From Yamagishiella unicocca (lineage: Eukaryota; Chlorophyta; Chlorophyceae; Chlamydomonadales; Volvocaceae): a stretch of 64,000 bases of DNA. The stretch lies in NCBI GenBank assembly GCA_003116995.1, contig BDSL01000114.1:244104-308103 (forward strand), written 5' to 3'. How positions within the stretch are numbered: the stretch's first letter is position 1; every line of letters begins with the position of its first letter. The position numbers and the translations under genes were made by a program. Under the pieces are notes generated by a model, which worked only from the letters and a program-made list of their open reading frames with translations, ran no database searches and was not told where the DNA came from. Positions 12,293-24,476 of the stretch are shown here, piece by piece.

Positions 12293-13711
12293 TTACGATG
12301 CGTTCGGGTGCAATTCAGCCGCCAGGCCAGCGACTCGGTCCTCCTTCCACATCCCCGCAGCCCAGGCGTCCCCGTTTGCGCTACCGCCGCACTGCGCGCC
12401 GCCGCCTCCCCCCCGAACCAGCGGCGTGCCCCCCGCAACCAGCGGCGACGCCGCCAGTTGCAGCATCGTACTCCTGTCGTACCGAAACCGCTGGTCGAAG
12501 GGCGCCAAGTCCTCCGCAGCTCTGCTCTGCCCCGCGCCCCCGCCATGCCTCCGCCGGTCTTCAGCGCCACATCCCCTCCCGCTCAAACCCGCGTCTTCCC
12601 CCCCGCCCCCCCTCCTCGTCGGCACGTGACCCCCACCCGCCGCCGCCGCTGCCGCCGCCGCCGCGGCGGCCCCTTTTGGCCCCGGCCTGCCGCCGCCGCC
12701 GCCGCCTCCTGCCGCCACCACCGAGGTCCCGACCGCGGCCTTGCCGTTGACGACCACCCTGGCGCGCGGGCCGCACGCGTCCACCAGCCGCGCGGCGTCC
12801 TGCTCCGAAACCAGCCAGCAGCCCTGCAGCTCCAGCCGCCGCAGCGCCGGCAAGGCGGCGCCAGGGAGCAGCAGCGCGCCGTGTCCAGTGGCGGGGGCGT
12901 CCTGTGAGCGTGTGGGGGGTGGGGTGGGGGGGTTGCGTCAGCGGTTGTGGCGGCGGTTGTGGCGGCAGTTGCGGCGGCAATTGCGGTGGCGGTTGGGTCT
13001 TAGGTTAGGTTAGGTGGTTAGGTTAGGTGGCTTTCTCTGTGGGCGACGACGGTGCACACGCAGGCGAGCGGCACGGTGGGACGGCGAGGAGGGGGAGGAG
13101 GAGTTATGGGGCCAAAGGTGCAACGAAGGTCAGCGCCTCCTTTTCCCACGCTGCTGGGTCGGGAGGGTTATGCGCTGCGCCCGGGGCCCGCCCCCTGGAG
13201 GATGGCGCCCGCTGTAGCTCCAGGAAGGGCTCAGCCGCTGTAGCTCCAGGAAGGGCTCAGCCGCTGGTCCACCAGCTATCCGCCCCTGCCTGCGTTTCTC
13301 TGCCCCAGCCCCTCTCCAGTGCGGTGAGCCCTTCCCGGTTCCGCCGCTTAGCCGGCTCGCCACCTCAGTTCGCATCTTCCACCCAAGGGATACCCACGGC
13401 TCACGTACCAGCCCACCGCAAACACAAACCGGCTGCCCAACCACCCAGCAGCCGTCCAACCCCCAACCCCCCCATGAAGAGTTCTTCGGCTTGCACACTC
13501 AAGAGGATGCGGTCGTTCCACACGCAGCCGTATCCTGGCCTGTCCGATGCTTCTGGGCTACCCACCCGCACGAGGAGGCTGTGCAGATGGGGCAGCCCCG
13601 CCGCCGCCAGCACCGCCAGCGCCGAGTCCGTCACTCCCGAGCCGCCGACCTTGAGCTGCTCCAACTGCCTCAGCTCACACCCGCCCCGAACCGCCGGCCT
13701 CGCCCCCGTCC

Positions 13712-13758
<47 letters not shown>

Positions 13759-16700
13759 AACAGCGACCTAAAGCCAGCCTCGCCGACGCGCGTGCCCAGG
13801 AGGTTGAGCCACCGCAGCTGCGACCAAACCGCACTGCCCCCGGGTGTCGATGCCTCCTCCTTGGTGCTGGTGGTGGCACTGCAACCGCTGCCGCCGCCGG
13901 ACCCCGAGCCGTGCCCCACAGCAGAACCGCGCCGCGCCTCGCCCACCGTTGCTGTTGCCGCTTCGGCGCCTGGCCCTTGCTCTGGCCCTGCCGGCGCGGG
14001 GACAACTTCGGGAGCCCAAACATCCAGTGCAGCAGGCAGATCCGGTTGCCGTTGCGGTTGTGGCGGTTGCGGCGGTTGCGGCGGTTGCGGCGGCGGTGGC
14101 GGTGGCGGAGGCGCCAGGGTGAGGGCGGGGTTGGCTGCGAGGTTGAGGTTGGTGACGGCGGTGAGCTGCCGCAACCAGAACACACTCTCATCGCCCACTC
14201 CGCAGCCGGACAGGTCCAGGTCCTGACATGGGGAGGGGAGGTCAGACGGGGCGATGGAGGCATTCGGGGATGCATGGACGTTCAGGGTGTTGTTTGAGGA
14301 ACTGACATGTGCTGTTGGAGACCGCCAGTCACGGCGTTGTCCACCCACGAATGCGGTGCGCCCTTGATCCCCGGCAGGTTTGTGAAACCACCCAAGCGCC
14401 ACCGCCACCGCAGCTCTTCCGCTGGCTTGCTCGCACCTACCTAACTAAGCACCTCGCGCTTCTTACCCATATCCGATTCTTACCCATATCCGATTCTTAC
14501 CCATATCCGGTTCTTACCCATATCCGATTCTTACCCATATCCGATTCTTACCCATATCCGATTCTTACCCATATCCGATTCTTACCCATATCCGATTCTT
14601 ACCCATATCCAATTCTTACCCATATCCGATTCTTACCCATATCCGCCCACCTCTCGATATGCCGCTTGTACCCGGTGGGCCAGGGCTAACCCACCTGCAG
14701 CTCTGATAGCCCCGCCGCCACCAGCGCCGCTGCGCCCTGGGGGCTGCCGGACTGGGTGCCAGCCGCCGCCAGCCGCCGCAACGCCGGCGCGCCCTGCGTG
14801 AGGGCGGGTGGGGCGAGCTGCGTTTGCGAGCGCTGCCGGCCGGCAGAAGTGTGGGGCGGTGGGGCTCGGCCCCCGGCCCTGCACCCGCAAGCGTTACGAC
14901 GCTGCTCCCGCCCGGCACGGCACGGCACGGCACGGTCCGGGCGCCCTACCTGCAAATGCTCGAGGTCCTCCGGCCGTACGACAGTACGGCTCAGGTCAAG
15001 GTGCGTCAAGCGCGGTGCGGCACCGCCCTCAGCCAGGGCGGCCAGCGGCACGACCCACGGGTCGGGGCAGCCCACGTCGCACAGATCCAGTTGCTCCAGG
15101 GTGGCCGCCGAGTGCCTGTACGCGGTCGCGCATGGTGGCAGTTGGTGTCGGGAAGCCGACTGGTTTGCGAAAGAATGGTTTGTCGTCTTTGTCAGGGGCT
15201 GGTGCTGCTCGCTGCGCACAAGGCCGGCCACGCATATGGGAAAAGTTCATGGGGGAAGTGGCGGAAGCGTGTTATATTGGGGAACGTTTTGTTGCAAGCA
15301 GCAATCTGCAAGGAGGACCGGGAACAAATCGGCCATGGCTGTAGTAGGAAGGACGTGTAGGGCCGTGCCAGCCAACCCTGCCGCGCGTGCATCCCTGGGC
15401 AGCCCCTCGCCAGGAGCGGGAGGGGGGATTCTTGCCGCAATGCGGCACGAGTTAGCTCAGAACCCGGGGGCTTACAGAAAAGAACCGGTTACCCGACGTG
15501 GGAAGTGTAGCTAATGCATAGGCTTCAGACACCTGGACGCGCGCATGCTATTGGACTTGGGTTGACGCGGGGGTTGGGGTACAGAAAAGAACCGTTGTTG
15601 TTGCAACGGATACAGAGGGTTCCAGACCAAAAGGTATAACCATTGGGCACATCGCCTGACACTGAGGAAGATGGGAAATGTAGCTGGTGCATGAACGCGG
15701 GGGTTAGTTAGTGCACATTGGGCGGGCGGGCCAGTCAGGTGCGGGACGGCTCCAGACGGGCTCTAATCACGTTCCAATACACCGATCGGGTTCCTTGTTG
15801 GAGTTCGTCTAAGCATAGCACGTTTGTGGGAGTTGTGGCTCTTCTGGGACCACCCCCCTGTCATTTGCCGGCTTTCCTCCTGGACTGCTCTGCCCGGGCC
15901 TTTTGATGTCACCCTTCCCCGCTGTTTCATGCGGGATGAGCGTTATGATCTGTGGTGCCTGGCGGCCGTGGAATCGGTTGACAGTTCTGCTGTAGAATCC
16001 GTGCGCAACGTAAGGATTCTTTGAGTATGCCTTCGGCAGGGCGCGACTCTGCAGACTCTTTCGGTTTTCAGCTGATCGTCAGAGTCCCCGTCTACTGGTC
16101 GGCAAAGACGATTTGTAGGGTCATGAGCCCCTCGTCTTGTCCTGGGTTCGCTCGGGCTTGAGACACTGTAAGGTGAACCCAGCCGGGGGCCAAATTTGAT
16201 CTCCGGCTTTATATACCTAAAAGGATCCCCCCCCGCAAAATAAAACGAGTTTACCGAACATTGGCTATTCAGTTTGACTTTTAAGCGCCGGCACACGCCG
16301 GCCAACGGGTTTCCTCTTAACCCGTCCGTCGCGATCCACTAAGGTAGCCGCTGCATCAGCCTTTCCATACCAGCTATCGTATGCACTGAAATATAAATTT
16401 TCCATTATCTCCAAGATCCCGGCCTTCCGCGAAACGGTATACGGTAGCCTGCTTTAACATTCATGTGCTGTCTGGGACAAGTGGCGCGACGGCGGGCTTC
16501 AGGAAAGTAAATGGGTTATGGAAAATGTTTTTTTGGTTATTACTCCAAGGCTTGCAGCTACAGTGGAGAGGAGGGCATGGCTGTGACCCTACGTCTCTCC
16601 CTGTCTCTCCCACTTCCGTATGTCGACACAGCAGTTTGCCTCTCCCTCTCTGCTTCATTGACACTTTTGAATTGAATGATCATAGTTTCCCTACGTGCTA

Positions 16701-19700
16701 GCTATTGTGTCTCGGAGGACCGCGGTGAGGACTGACAGGTATGCATGAGGTACGCGCAAGGTACGCAGGAATACACTTGTGCGCATTTCGCTGCATCTGT
16801 TCATTGACATAGGCTCATTAAATTGAGGATCGTGCAATAGAGAATTTTGGCAGATCAAGAGGACGTTGCGCGGTGCTACATACATTTGCTACCGTAGATT
16901 TATGATTTGGAAATTTTGAGGGACAGGCCACAAACTGGCAAATTAATTGCAGGAGTAACGAAAAGGCCACTGTAGGAGGAAATGGTCACCCGGTGGGCGA
17001 GTACGACTCGAGGGAGCCCGCCGCAAGCCCACCACGGCACCCGACCGCTTCAAGGGTCCTTGTGTATTCCCGCCCAAACTATTAAGCGTAAGCTGCCGTT
17101 ATCACTTGCCAAATTTCCCAAGAATGCGACAGAAAGTGCAGGTGCCCGTGCCCGTCAGGGCCCGTCTGCAAAAGCGTCGCCACGAGGACGTCGAAAGTTG
17201 TTTTTGATTCCAAACCACAGCACGCGAATGCTGCCGATTTGCTTTCATTGTGTATGTTTCGATTGCACTGCACCATTTTCAAATGCCACGAGGCAGAAGG
17301 AACATACTTTGCCGCGCGGAACCCTAGGAGCCATTGCAGTGCCGCAGCAAGCCAAAACGCGTGCATAAGCCTAATCTAACAACACACTTTCATCAGCAGT
17401 GTAGCATAGAAGGCTAGTGGAGAATATAACAGACAGACGCAGCGATGACAAGATGCGATGGATGGCCGTCAGTTGGCGACCGCGACGTGGCGAGCGCTTA
17501 GTGATAGTTGAACAAAAGTCGCGCAGCGCTTGAAGCACGTCCGGATTTAGTCCACGCCACCCGCGCACGCAATATTCTGCTGACATCCCAACTGCCGTTG
17601 CCACTTCGCGCCAAGGTGCTTCCAGGACCCCAGCCCCTGGCCTGGCGAAGGCGCACAAGCACCCCCACAGCAATTTCCCCGGCCCTACTACGTTTTTGGC
17701 CTGATGCGATTTAGGGCGTATACAAAGAACGAAAGGAGAGGGGGCGGCGCACGTTCCTTGCAAAGCCCCAGCAGGCGCGGCTGCGACGGCACCCCAATAG
17801 TCTATGCTGTCGCGCGAAGGGACGGTTGAGATGCGCACCTGCATCCCGGCGCTGCGGCTTGGCTTGGCGCTTGGGTGGTGTGCTGTTTCCTTTCGGGCGC
17901 AAGGCGGACCCCCCCCACACACACACGCGCGCGCTGGATCCGCCTGGGTGCACCGCTATCAACCTTTCCCGCGCAGCTGGCGCGCCAGTCAACGTTTCTT
18001 GCAACCTTTTATGAAGAGCGCTACTGCCGCAGCAGCAGCGCGCGCGAATTGCGGCTTTGGTGTGTGTGTGTGCGAAGGAGCTCGAAGCCACGGCCATGTG
18101 GCGCGTGCGAGCGCGCCCCCTCCACGCCGCCGACGCAGCCTTAATCACCGCAAAGCAGCTTGGCATACGCTCTTCCGGCCGCATCCGCCAGTCACTGCAA
18201 AGCTGTCTGGCCGCGTCCCCTCCCACCACGTCCGCCCGCCCCACGCCCACCCAACAACTCACCCGCCCACCCCCTGCAACCGTCATCAGCAGCTACCGCC
18301 GATCTCCTGTTTGCCCGCATTCTGCTCCCTGTATCGCACACGGGTTACCTCGCTCCCACCACTCACGCACGCACCCAAGTCCCCACCCACCTGATCACCC
18401 CAGCCAGGCCCCATGGAGCAGACGCCGCCAGCCCCACCAAGGTGGTCCCCCGCAGCAGCAGCTGCCGCAGCTGCAGTTTGCCCGGGTGCCCCATGGGCCA
18501 CATCACCTCGCGAAGCCTGCAGTGACGGCAGTCCAGAACCTGCGAGGAGGTGTGGCGGGGTGTGGCGGGCAAGGTGCCGGGGTACAGGAATTGCCACGAG
18601 ATTGCCATCCTGTCGGCACTGTCGCAACCCAACATCGTGCAGGTGGGGCGGGCGGGAGGGCTCGGAGGGGGCGGCTGTGAAGATCCAGGGAGGGGGCCAC
18701 AGCGGCGCTCCCCCGGCCCAACGTCGCCGTACTACGCTGCTCTCCCTTCGTCCACTATACACGGCCCATACAGCGTTGCCAGTTGCGTGTCGGTGTCTCG
18801 GGCGCCCCTCCATCGCCTTGAAACGCACCGCACACGCACCGCACACGCACCGCACACGCACACGCACGTGTTAGACCCCCCGCCCTTGGGTGCGCCTCAC
18901 CCCCAACCTACCTGCAGTCCAGGGAGGGCCGGCAGCGTCGCCAGCTGCGTCCACGCCACGCTGAGGTGCCGCAGCTCCCGCAGGCAGGCCAGCACCAGCA
19001 GCAGCTGCTCGCCGCCGTCCGCGCCGCCCCCCGCGTCGCTGCCCCACACCTCCAGGTGCTGCAGGCCGCTCAGGGGCGCCAGCAGCGCGCACCAGCAGGC
19101 GTTGCCTGCGGACTGAGCCACCAACGGAGGGGGGGGGGCAAAAAGACCCGGTTACTCGACGAAGAGAGGTTGTAAAACGCACGGATTGCTCGACGGAGGC
19201 GGCGGGGTAGAGACGAAGCCGGTGGAAGCCGTGCACATCGATCCGCGTGTGGGCTGGACTACGCAGCGCCTCCTACTGCTGCGGCTCCTCCGTAAAGGCA
19301 AAGCAGCACTATGTAAGGCCCGAGCCCATCAGAGATCAGACCGTATGAGCACCGCCGGCCCACCTTCAGTCCCCCCGCCTGCAGCCGGGTGAGGTGGGTT
19401 AGTGCCGACAGGGCCGTCAGGGCGGGACCCTGCACGGCAGTCTCTGCGGCCATCAGCGCAGGGAGGGACGGAGGTGGAGGAGGAGGAGGCGGGCAGGCGG
19501 TGTAACGGCCGAGGGAGTAGAGCGGGCAGGAGGGGGTAAAGGATAATCCGCGAATCCACGGCCAACAAACCAAGGGCGATGGTGGGCAGGAGGGAGGTGT
19601 CCTGCGCCGCCTGCCTCCTCCTGGGGGCCACTCCTCTGCCTCGGCCCGGTCGAGGAGAGTAACTCGGTCAGCAAGCTACTGCTAAGACCTGATCTGTAGT

Positions 19701-20950
19701 AAACCCGGACCTGTGTTTCACCTGTCGTCTCCGGCTGCCCTGCACCCAGCCTGTGCGCCCTGACACCCGGCACCCGGGGGGGGGGGCGCCACGAAACCCC
19801 AGAGCAGCATCCCCTTACATACCACTCCCCTGTTAATACACCTCTCCCCTTAACACACCTCTCTCACGAACACACCTCTCCCCCGAACACACCTCTCCCC
19901 CGAACACACCTCTCCCCTTGCACACACACGCCGTAACCAGGCTTCATAGCACCATCACCTGCCCCATTCCCCGTACTCAAACCCCCGAACGCCCCCTTGC
20001 CTCAATTTTGGTCCACTGGTTTACTTTGGACTGGATTTGAAGCCCTTTCACCCCAGTGCCAGGTCTTCCTCCCGCCCCAGTGCCAGGTCTTCCTCCCACC
20101 CCAGTGCCAGGTCTTCCTCCCACCCCACATGCCAGGGCGCTTTGGCGCTAACTCGCCAGAGATGTTGAGTGACCGCAGGCGCCCCAGCTGCGCGACCAGC
20201 TCCAAGGAGTCATCCCCCAGGCGGGAGCAGCCGCTGAGGTCAAGGTGGAGCATCGCAGCGGCCGCAGGCGAGTGAGACGGCACCGGTGACGACCGAGGGC
20301 TCGGGCGGCTGGCGCCAGAGGCAGAGGCCGAGGCGCCGGCGGGGGTTGCGCCAACCAGTAGTAGCCGCAGGGCGGCGGCGGTCAACCGGCTACAGCCGGC
20401 CAGCTGCAGCTCATGAAGATGGCTGCGGCGACAGCGACAGGAGCGGCGGGGGCGGTGTGAAACCGGTGACACGAAAAACGACAAGAGCGGCGGGGGGGGG
20501 GGCCGGCAGCGCGATGTGGGCTGAGGGAGGGTGAGGGATGTTGTGGGGATGTTGGGTTCAGGGGCGGGGGTCAGGGAGCGGTGCATCAGCCCGGGGAGGT
20601 GGAGTGGGGAAGGTCGGCGGGTGCGCGCCGCAGCTTACTCTGGGGCCTGCCTGCCCCAAGACCCCGCACCAAGGCGAATGCTTCCCCAACCCTAACACCC
20701 TAACACCCTAAAACCCGACGCACCGGAAACCCGCCAGGGCAGCCAGCCAGTCCGAGGTGACTGCCGGGCCCCATAGAGCTACGCGCGTGACCGAGTGGCG
20801 GAACAGCTCCAGAGTGGCTGGCCGCAGAGGCCCCTCCTGGAGCCTGGGCCTGGGCTGGGACGGGGGCTGAGACTGGGGCTGCGGGTGCGGCTGCAGCTGG
20901 CGGGCCAGCAGCAGCGCCAGGAGCTCATTGGCGGCGTGCTCGGGCAGGCG
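12293..20950 (-). CDS. Plant-type RNI-like leucine-rich-repeat protein, long multi-exon gene
   Basis: Supported exons, 5' to 3': 20724-20950, 20153-20422, a region near 19350-19450, 18912-19105, 18438-18539, 14950-15115, 14695-14793, 13566-14222 and 12293-12901. Phases agree across most junctions. The joins 20153 to about 19450, about 19350 to 19105, and 18438 to 15115 do not agree, so exons or edges are missing there. The first exon is also not identified. The first readable segment, LPEHAANELLALLLA then LELFRHSVTRVALWG, is followed by LRR strands: LHELQLAGCSRL, LQHLEVWGSD, LRHLSVAWTQLATLPALPGL, LEQLDLCDVG, THLDLSRTVV, QDLDLSGCGVGDESV, LRWLNLLGTRVGEAG and LRRLELQGC. The order of motifs matches the plant LRR family I know from Arabidopsis At4g23840 (from memory). 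The exon at 13566-14222 carries a poly-Gly tract from a GCC run. The last exon ends in a Gly/Ala-rich low-complexity tail. Probably a protein-interaction adaptor; function unknown. Confidence 0.72.
13003..13028 (+). repeat. Short GGTTAG-type repeat in LRR gene intron
   Basis: A few GGTTAGGTTAGG units, telomere-like in look, lie in the intron between the last two LRR exons. Too short to be a former telomere. Confidence 0.4.
13713..13757 (+). repeat. CCG trinucleotide run encoding poly-Gly
   Basis: About 15 CCG units lie within the LRR exon at 13566-14222. On the coding (minus) strand they read as GGC and give a poly-glycine insertion between two leucine-rich repeats. Length polymorphism is likely. 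Confidence 0.85.
14461..14645 (+). repeat. 17-bp minisatellite, about 11 copies
   Basis: Units of CTTACCCATATCCGATT repeat head to tail with a few substitutions, inside the LRR intron between exons 14695-14793 and 13566-14222. The array is intronic and has no coding role. Confidence 0.9.
15116..18437. repeat. Largest intron of the LRR gene, filled with repeat copies
   Basis: This 3.3-kb interval separates two LRR exons. At 15484-15545 is a family C repeat (GGTTACCCGACG..., ending near CAGACACCTGG). At 15580-15700 a second family C copy is split by a reversed family B copy. At 15880-16172 lies a family A end preceded by GATGTCACCCTTCCCCGCTG, which also occurs at 2607-2626. 17371-17922 (-) is an open frame that may hide a missing LRR exon, but no leucine-rich motif was seen in it. 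Confidence 0.5.
19535..19590 (+). repeat. Dispersed intron motif E, copy 1
   Basis: GGGGTAAAGGATAATCCGCG followed by AATCCACGGCCAACAAACC. The same composite occurs at 44181-44225 and 53665-53712, each time inside an intron. Confidence 0.7.
19840..19925 (+). repeat. Short tandem repeat, about 17 bp
   Basis: Units like AACACACCTCTCCCCCG repeat about five times with variation, inside the LRR gene between exons. Confidence 0.7.
20047..20128 (+). repeat. 25-bp tandem repeat, three copies
   Basis: CCCCAGTGCCAGGTCTTCCT units occur three times in a row just downstream (on the minus strand) of the LRR exon 20153-20422, thus intronic. Confidence 0.8.
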
Positions 20951-21142
20951 CTGTGGGGCGGGGTGGGCGGGCGGGTGGGGTGAGTTGCGGAGTTTAGGAA
21001 GAGTGCGGTAGAGGAGGCGAATGATAGGTAGGGTGCGGCGGGATATCGTGTGCGGTGGGTGCGGGTGCGGGTGTGGGTGTGGGTGTCGTACGCTCCAAGG
21101 TGCTAACTTGGCGGGGTGCGCGACGTGCGCCCCTAGGCGCAC

Positions 21143-21764
21143 GTGGCCCTGATGGAATGGTCAGGTCAGGCGGGCCCTATGGTCGCAGCTGCAGGCAGTC
21201 GCTACAGGTGGGCAGCAGGTCTGGCCCGCAAGAGGCTTCCCTCCTCCCACCACCTGCCGGCTCTCTCCGCCCCGTGCGGGCGTGCCCCCTACCCCGCGTA
21301 CTCGCCTCCAAGCTGCGCCGCTGAACCGTCCAGTGGCGATCGCGCGATGCCGACTGGGGGCCAGCAAGGGGCGCGCGAGGGGGCGGGGCCTCAAAGGTAG
21401 GCTCAGGACTGCCGGAGCGAACCGGGAGATCGCAGGATCCATTAGGCAGGATTTCGAACCTGAATACAGAGGTCCAGCAGGCTGGGTACCGCCATCTGCG
21501 CCCGGTCCGGTTCCAGCTGAGGGTTGCGGGCAGCGCCTGCTGCGCGTGACGTGCGTTTGGCGGTGTACCGAACACCGAATACCGTGAAGCAAAGGTAGGG
21601 TAACGCAAGGCAATTTGTATGAAATGAAGTATAGTTCCATAGTCATGACGCGCATGATATTGAACTGTCCGCCAGAGCGCGCGACGTACCCGTACTTCAT
21701 ATGGCCTGGCGGCAACTAACCTGCACCCAAACTGATCACGCAATCGCAGAGCCACTTATTCAAA
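21143..21764. promoter_or_regulatory. Divergent intergenic region between LRR gene and coiled-coil gene
   Basis: Upstream of both the leftward LRR gene and the rightward coiled-coil gene. No clear TATA box was seen. The LRR gene's first exon may lie in or just left of this stretch. Confidence 0.35.
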
Positions 21765-22379
21765 ATGGCGGAGTCTGTCCTCAAAATTGAGATCGACGAG
21801 CTCCGGAATGCGATATCGCACCTTGAACGGAGCAATCGTGAGCTCAGAGACCTTTTGCTAGTCGACCCTGACCCTGAGTACCGGCTAGCGATTGGTGAGA
21901 ATATTCCTACTCTCGCTCGTAAGCGCGCTAGGATGTCCGCGCTAGAGGAGGAGCTACGGCGCGTCACGGGCCAGGACCATGACTTCGATGCAGTGGCCGT
22001 TTCGTTGGAGGAGGAGACGGCGGGCGCGCAAGGCGAGGGGCGTGAGCCTATGGGAAGAAGCCCTGAGGCGGCAGGTACCGTTGACGCAGCGACGGCCATG
22101 GCCGCTGAGCGCCAGCCCGGCGCGCAACATAGCACCGCTGGGCCGAACAGTATGGACGTGGATGCCGGCACCAGCATGGTGGGACCTGACATACAAGCGG
22201 CAGAGACTGGAGGAGGAACCAACCCTAATGATAGGACCACCGGCGGCGACGGCGCGGATGGGATGGAGGCGACTACAACGGACGATGTGCCCCCCTTGAT
22301 GGCGGCGCGGCAAGTGCAGGGGGAAGGTGTTGCGGCGGGGGCGGCCGACACTGCTGCTGGCGGCGGCGTGTGGCTTTGA
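21765..22379 (+). CDS. Small N-terminal coiled-coil protein, intronless
   Basis: A 204-aa single-exon frame. Residues 1-70 form a strong heptad-like coil: IEIDELRNAISHLERSNREL, then DPDPEYRLAIGENIPTLARK and ARMSALEEELRRV. The motif set (LERSN.EL, D.DPE...AI.EN, a basic run, then LE.EL) looks like a conserved small eukaryotic coiled-coil family that I cannot name with certainty. Residues 75-204 are Gly/Ala/Asp-rich low complexity with no domain. The codon use and the clean ATG after a compositional break at 21760 support a real gene. No signal peptide or membrane segment was seen. A TGTAA at 23140-23144 could be the polyadenylation signal, which would give a 3' UTR of about 760 bases. Function unknown. 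Confidence 0.7.
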   Translation: MAESVLKIEIDELRNAISHLERSNRELRDLLLVDPDPEYRLAIGENIPTLARKRARMSALEEELRRVTGQDHDFDAVAVSLEEETAGAQGEGREPMGRSPEAAGTVDAATAMAAERQPGAQHSTAGPNSMDVDAGTSMVGPDIQAAETGGGTNPNDRTTGGDGADGMEATTTDDVPPLMAARQVQGEGVAAGAADTAAGGGVWL

Positions 22380-24476
22380 AACGGCCATGCACTCATGGCA
22401 CTCACCGCCTCCGCATGTGCTGCCGCGCAGCCGGTGCCGGTACTGTGGCTCTTAGCAGGCCTTCGCTGCTGCTCGTGGTTTGGCTGGCGCAGGTGCTTGT
22501 AGGGCAGCAGCCCTGCTTGAGAAGCGTGGTCCTCGCAGGCAGGCATCGACGGGGATGCGTTCACGGGCAGGTTTCAGCGGGCCGAGGAAAGGACGGGTGC
22601 CAAGCCAGCGAGAGCTGTGCGCCCCGGAGCGCGCCTTTGGCGCGGTGTTGCCTTAGGTGCCTTAGGGTGCCTCAGGTGCCTCAGGTGCCTCGGGTGCCTC
22701 GCCTCCATGCTGCTGGCCGGACATGCCTATGATACCGCTATCCATGGGGCTCAGCCTCGTGGTAGGCGGCTGACGACGCGGATGTGTTATACCAGCAGGC
22801 GGCGCGTTAGTTCATGAGCCCTAGCGGCGGATTACGAGTGCCCGGCTGCGTTACATGTGCTGTGTCGGACGCGGTGGTTGCTTTGTGGATGGGTTGTGAG
22901 GTGGGGTGCTGGTGCCGAGTGCAGGCGCTGACGTGCCCACACCGCAGAATGCTGTACGTGTCCGATGTGTAGGATTGGGCAAGTCGTACGACAAATTGCT
23001 TCGTGACTATTTTTAAGGCTTGCTACCATCTTGTGCACATGCTTGCAAGGAGGCCTCCTTGGCCATCAGCTAACTGTCTCCATTGCTCAAAGCCTTGTAG
23101 GGATTGATCAGGACGTTGGGTCGAATTCATGGAGCACGGTGTAAAGGTCTTTACAGTTGAAGCCGCCCACGCAAGCGTAACGAATACCTCAAAACTGTGC
23201 CAGTTCAGCCTGCGGAAAATAATACCTAGCGTTTAAATTTCCGCGCGCCGTCATCATCCTACACGCTAGCGTGTTCCGGTGTACCATGCGGGTTTCAAAT
23301 CATGAGTTCTACATACCCGTGTTAGATCGGTAACACCGCTTTATTCCGAGACACTGAACTGCGTTACCAGGTGCATGAGGGTCTTTACTTCCATGACAGT
23401 TCCCCCAAGATCGTAAATCTAACTATACTTTCACAATCTGAGGTACACGAAACGATTGAGATACACGAAACGCATTCTAGGCCCCTACGGATGACGAAGA
23501 CGGAGATGGATCGTGACCAGGCAAAACGCGCACACACACACAAACACACCTCGCAGCCCGGCTGAACGATTGCCAGATCTGTAGAGAATAGATACTCCAG
23601 CCGGAAATCACGAATGCGAAAGATCCAAGTGCTCCCCAACAAACCACCCCGCCCGCCAATGCAGTCGCACAAAGCTACAGCCAACCATATACTTCATAAG
23701 GCCCAAAATGCCCTGTCCCAGCCGAACGCAATACAGACGATACAGCAACCTAAGGACGCTCTAGAAGTGCCGCCTGCCAGGTTGCATCCCAAAACCTCGC
23801 GATAAACGGACGCACCACACGAAGCGTACAGCGATTGCGGGTCGAGTTGTTTCCTAGTAGCGCCTTGACGCCCGCGCCCATATGTGACGATCGCGGCCCG
23901 ATGACGGTATGACTGTTGCGGTGCGTTACGGTGGTTTTATCCACCCCGGTATGCGGTACGACTCTGCCCCCCCCCCCGACACGAACACCCACACGCACGA
24001 GGCAACAGCATGGCCGCCTCCCAATTCGTCACTTGGTGACTAAACTCGTAACAAGGAGCCCTAGCAGACCGCCATAACCGTAGCCATAGCCTTGGTGTAG
24101 CCAGCTCGCCGAACAAACACAACGCCATCTCCCGTCCAGCCGTGGATTCACGGCAGCCTTACGGCAGTACAGCTGCAACCACGGGGGCAATGCGCGCACC
24201 GATCACCCCGCACTTCCCGCTTTAAGTAGCCCCGTGATTCCAGCAGGCTGACGCCCCGTCGCGGCTGACTGAGGACGCCCCTAAGTGATAACACGTATAC
24301 ACACGGCCCCTACGCGCGCACACGCACGCTTGCATCTCTGCCAGCACATGTCCGCTAGCGCTCCAAGTCATCGTTCGAGCGGAAGAATTGGCCGCAGTGC
24401 GAAAACAACCAACCCGCCCCTAACCCCAAGGCATAAGCTACAACCTGCGCTGCTGCATACTGCTGCGGCGGCGCTG
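22380..24476. other. 3' UTRs and intergenic space between convergent genes
   Basis: Between the rightward coiled-coil gene and the leftward RRM gene. It holds a short GTGCCTCAGG tandem repeat at 22649-22698 and a possible TGTAA signal at 23140. No coding frame with a recognisable domain was seen. Confidence 0.45.

Noticed and set aside
12151..12907. Long plus-strand Pro/Arg/Ala-rich frames
   Set aside because: These are GC-driven shadows of the minus-strand LRR terminal exon and its Gly/Ala tail.
13027..14297. 399- and 268-codon plus-strand frames
   Set aside because: They run antisense over the LRR exon 13566-14222 and its CCG run. Composition is low complexity and no domain is present.
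17371..17922. 184-codon minus-strand frame as a separate gene
   Set aside because: No recognisable domain or conserved motif. Kept only as a possible site of a missing LRR exon.
21430..21510. tRNA-like T-arm on the minus strand (CAGGTTCGAAATCCTG)
   Set aside because: The T-loop is one base too long, no D-arm with an A box and no acceptor-stem pairing could be built, so it is not called as a tRNA. It could be a tRNA-derived fragment.
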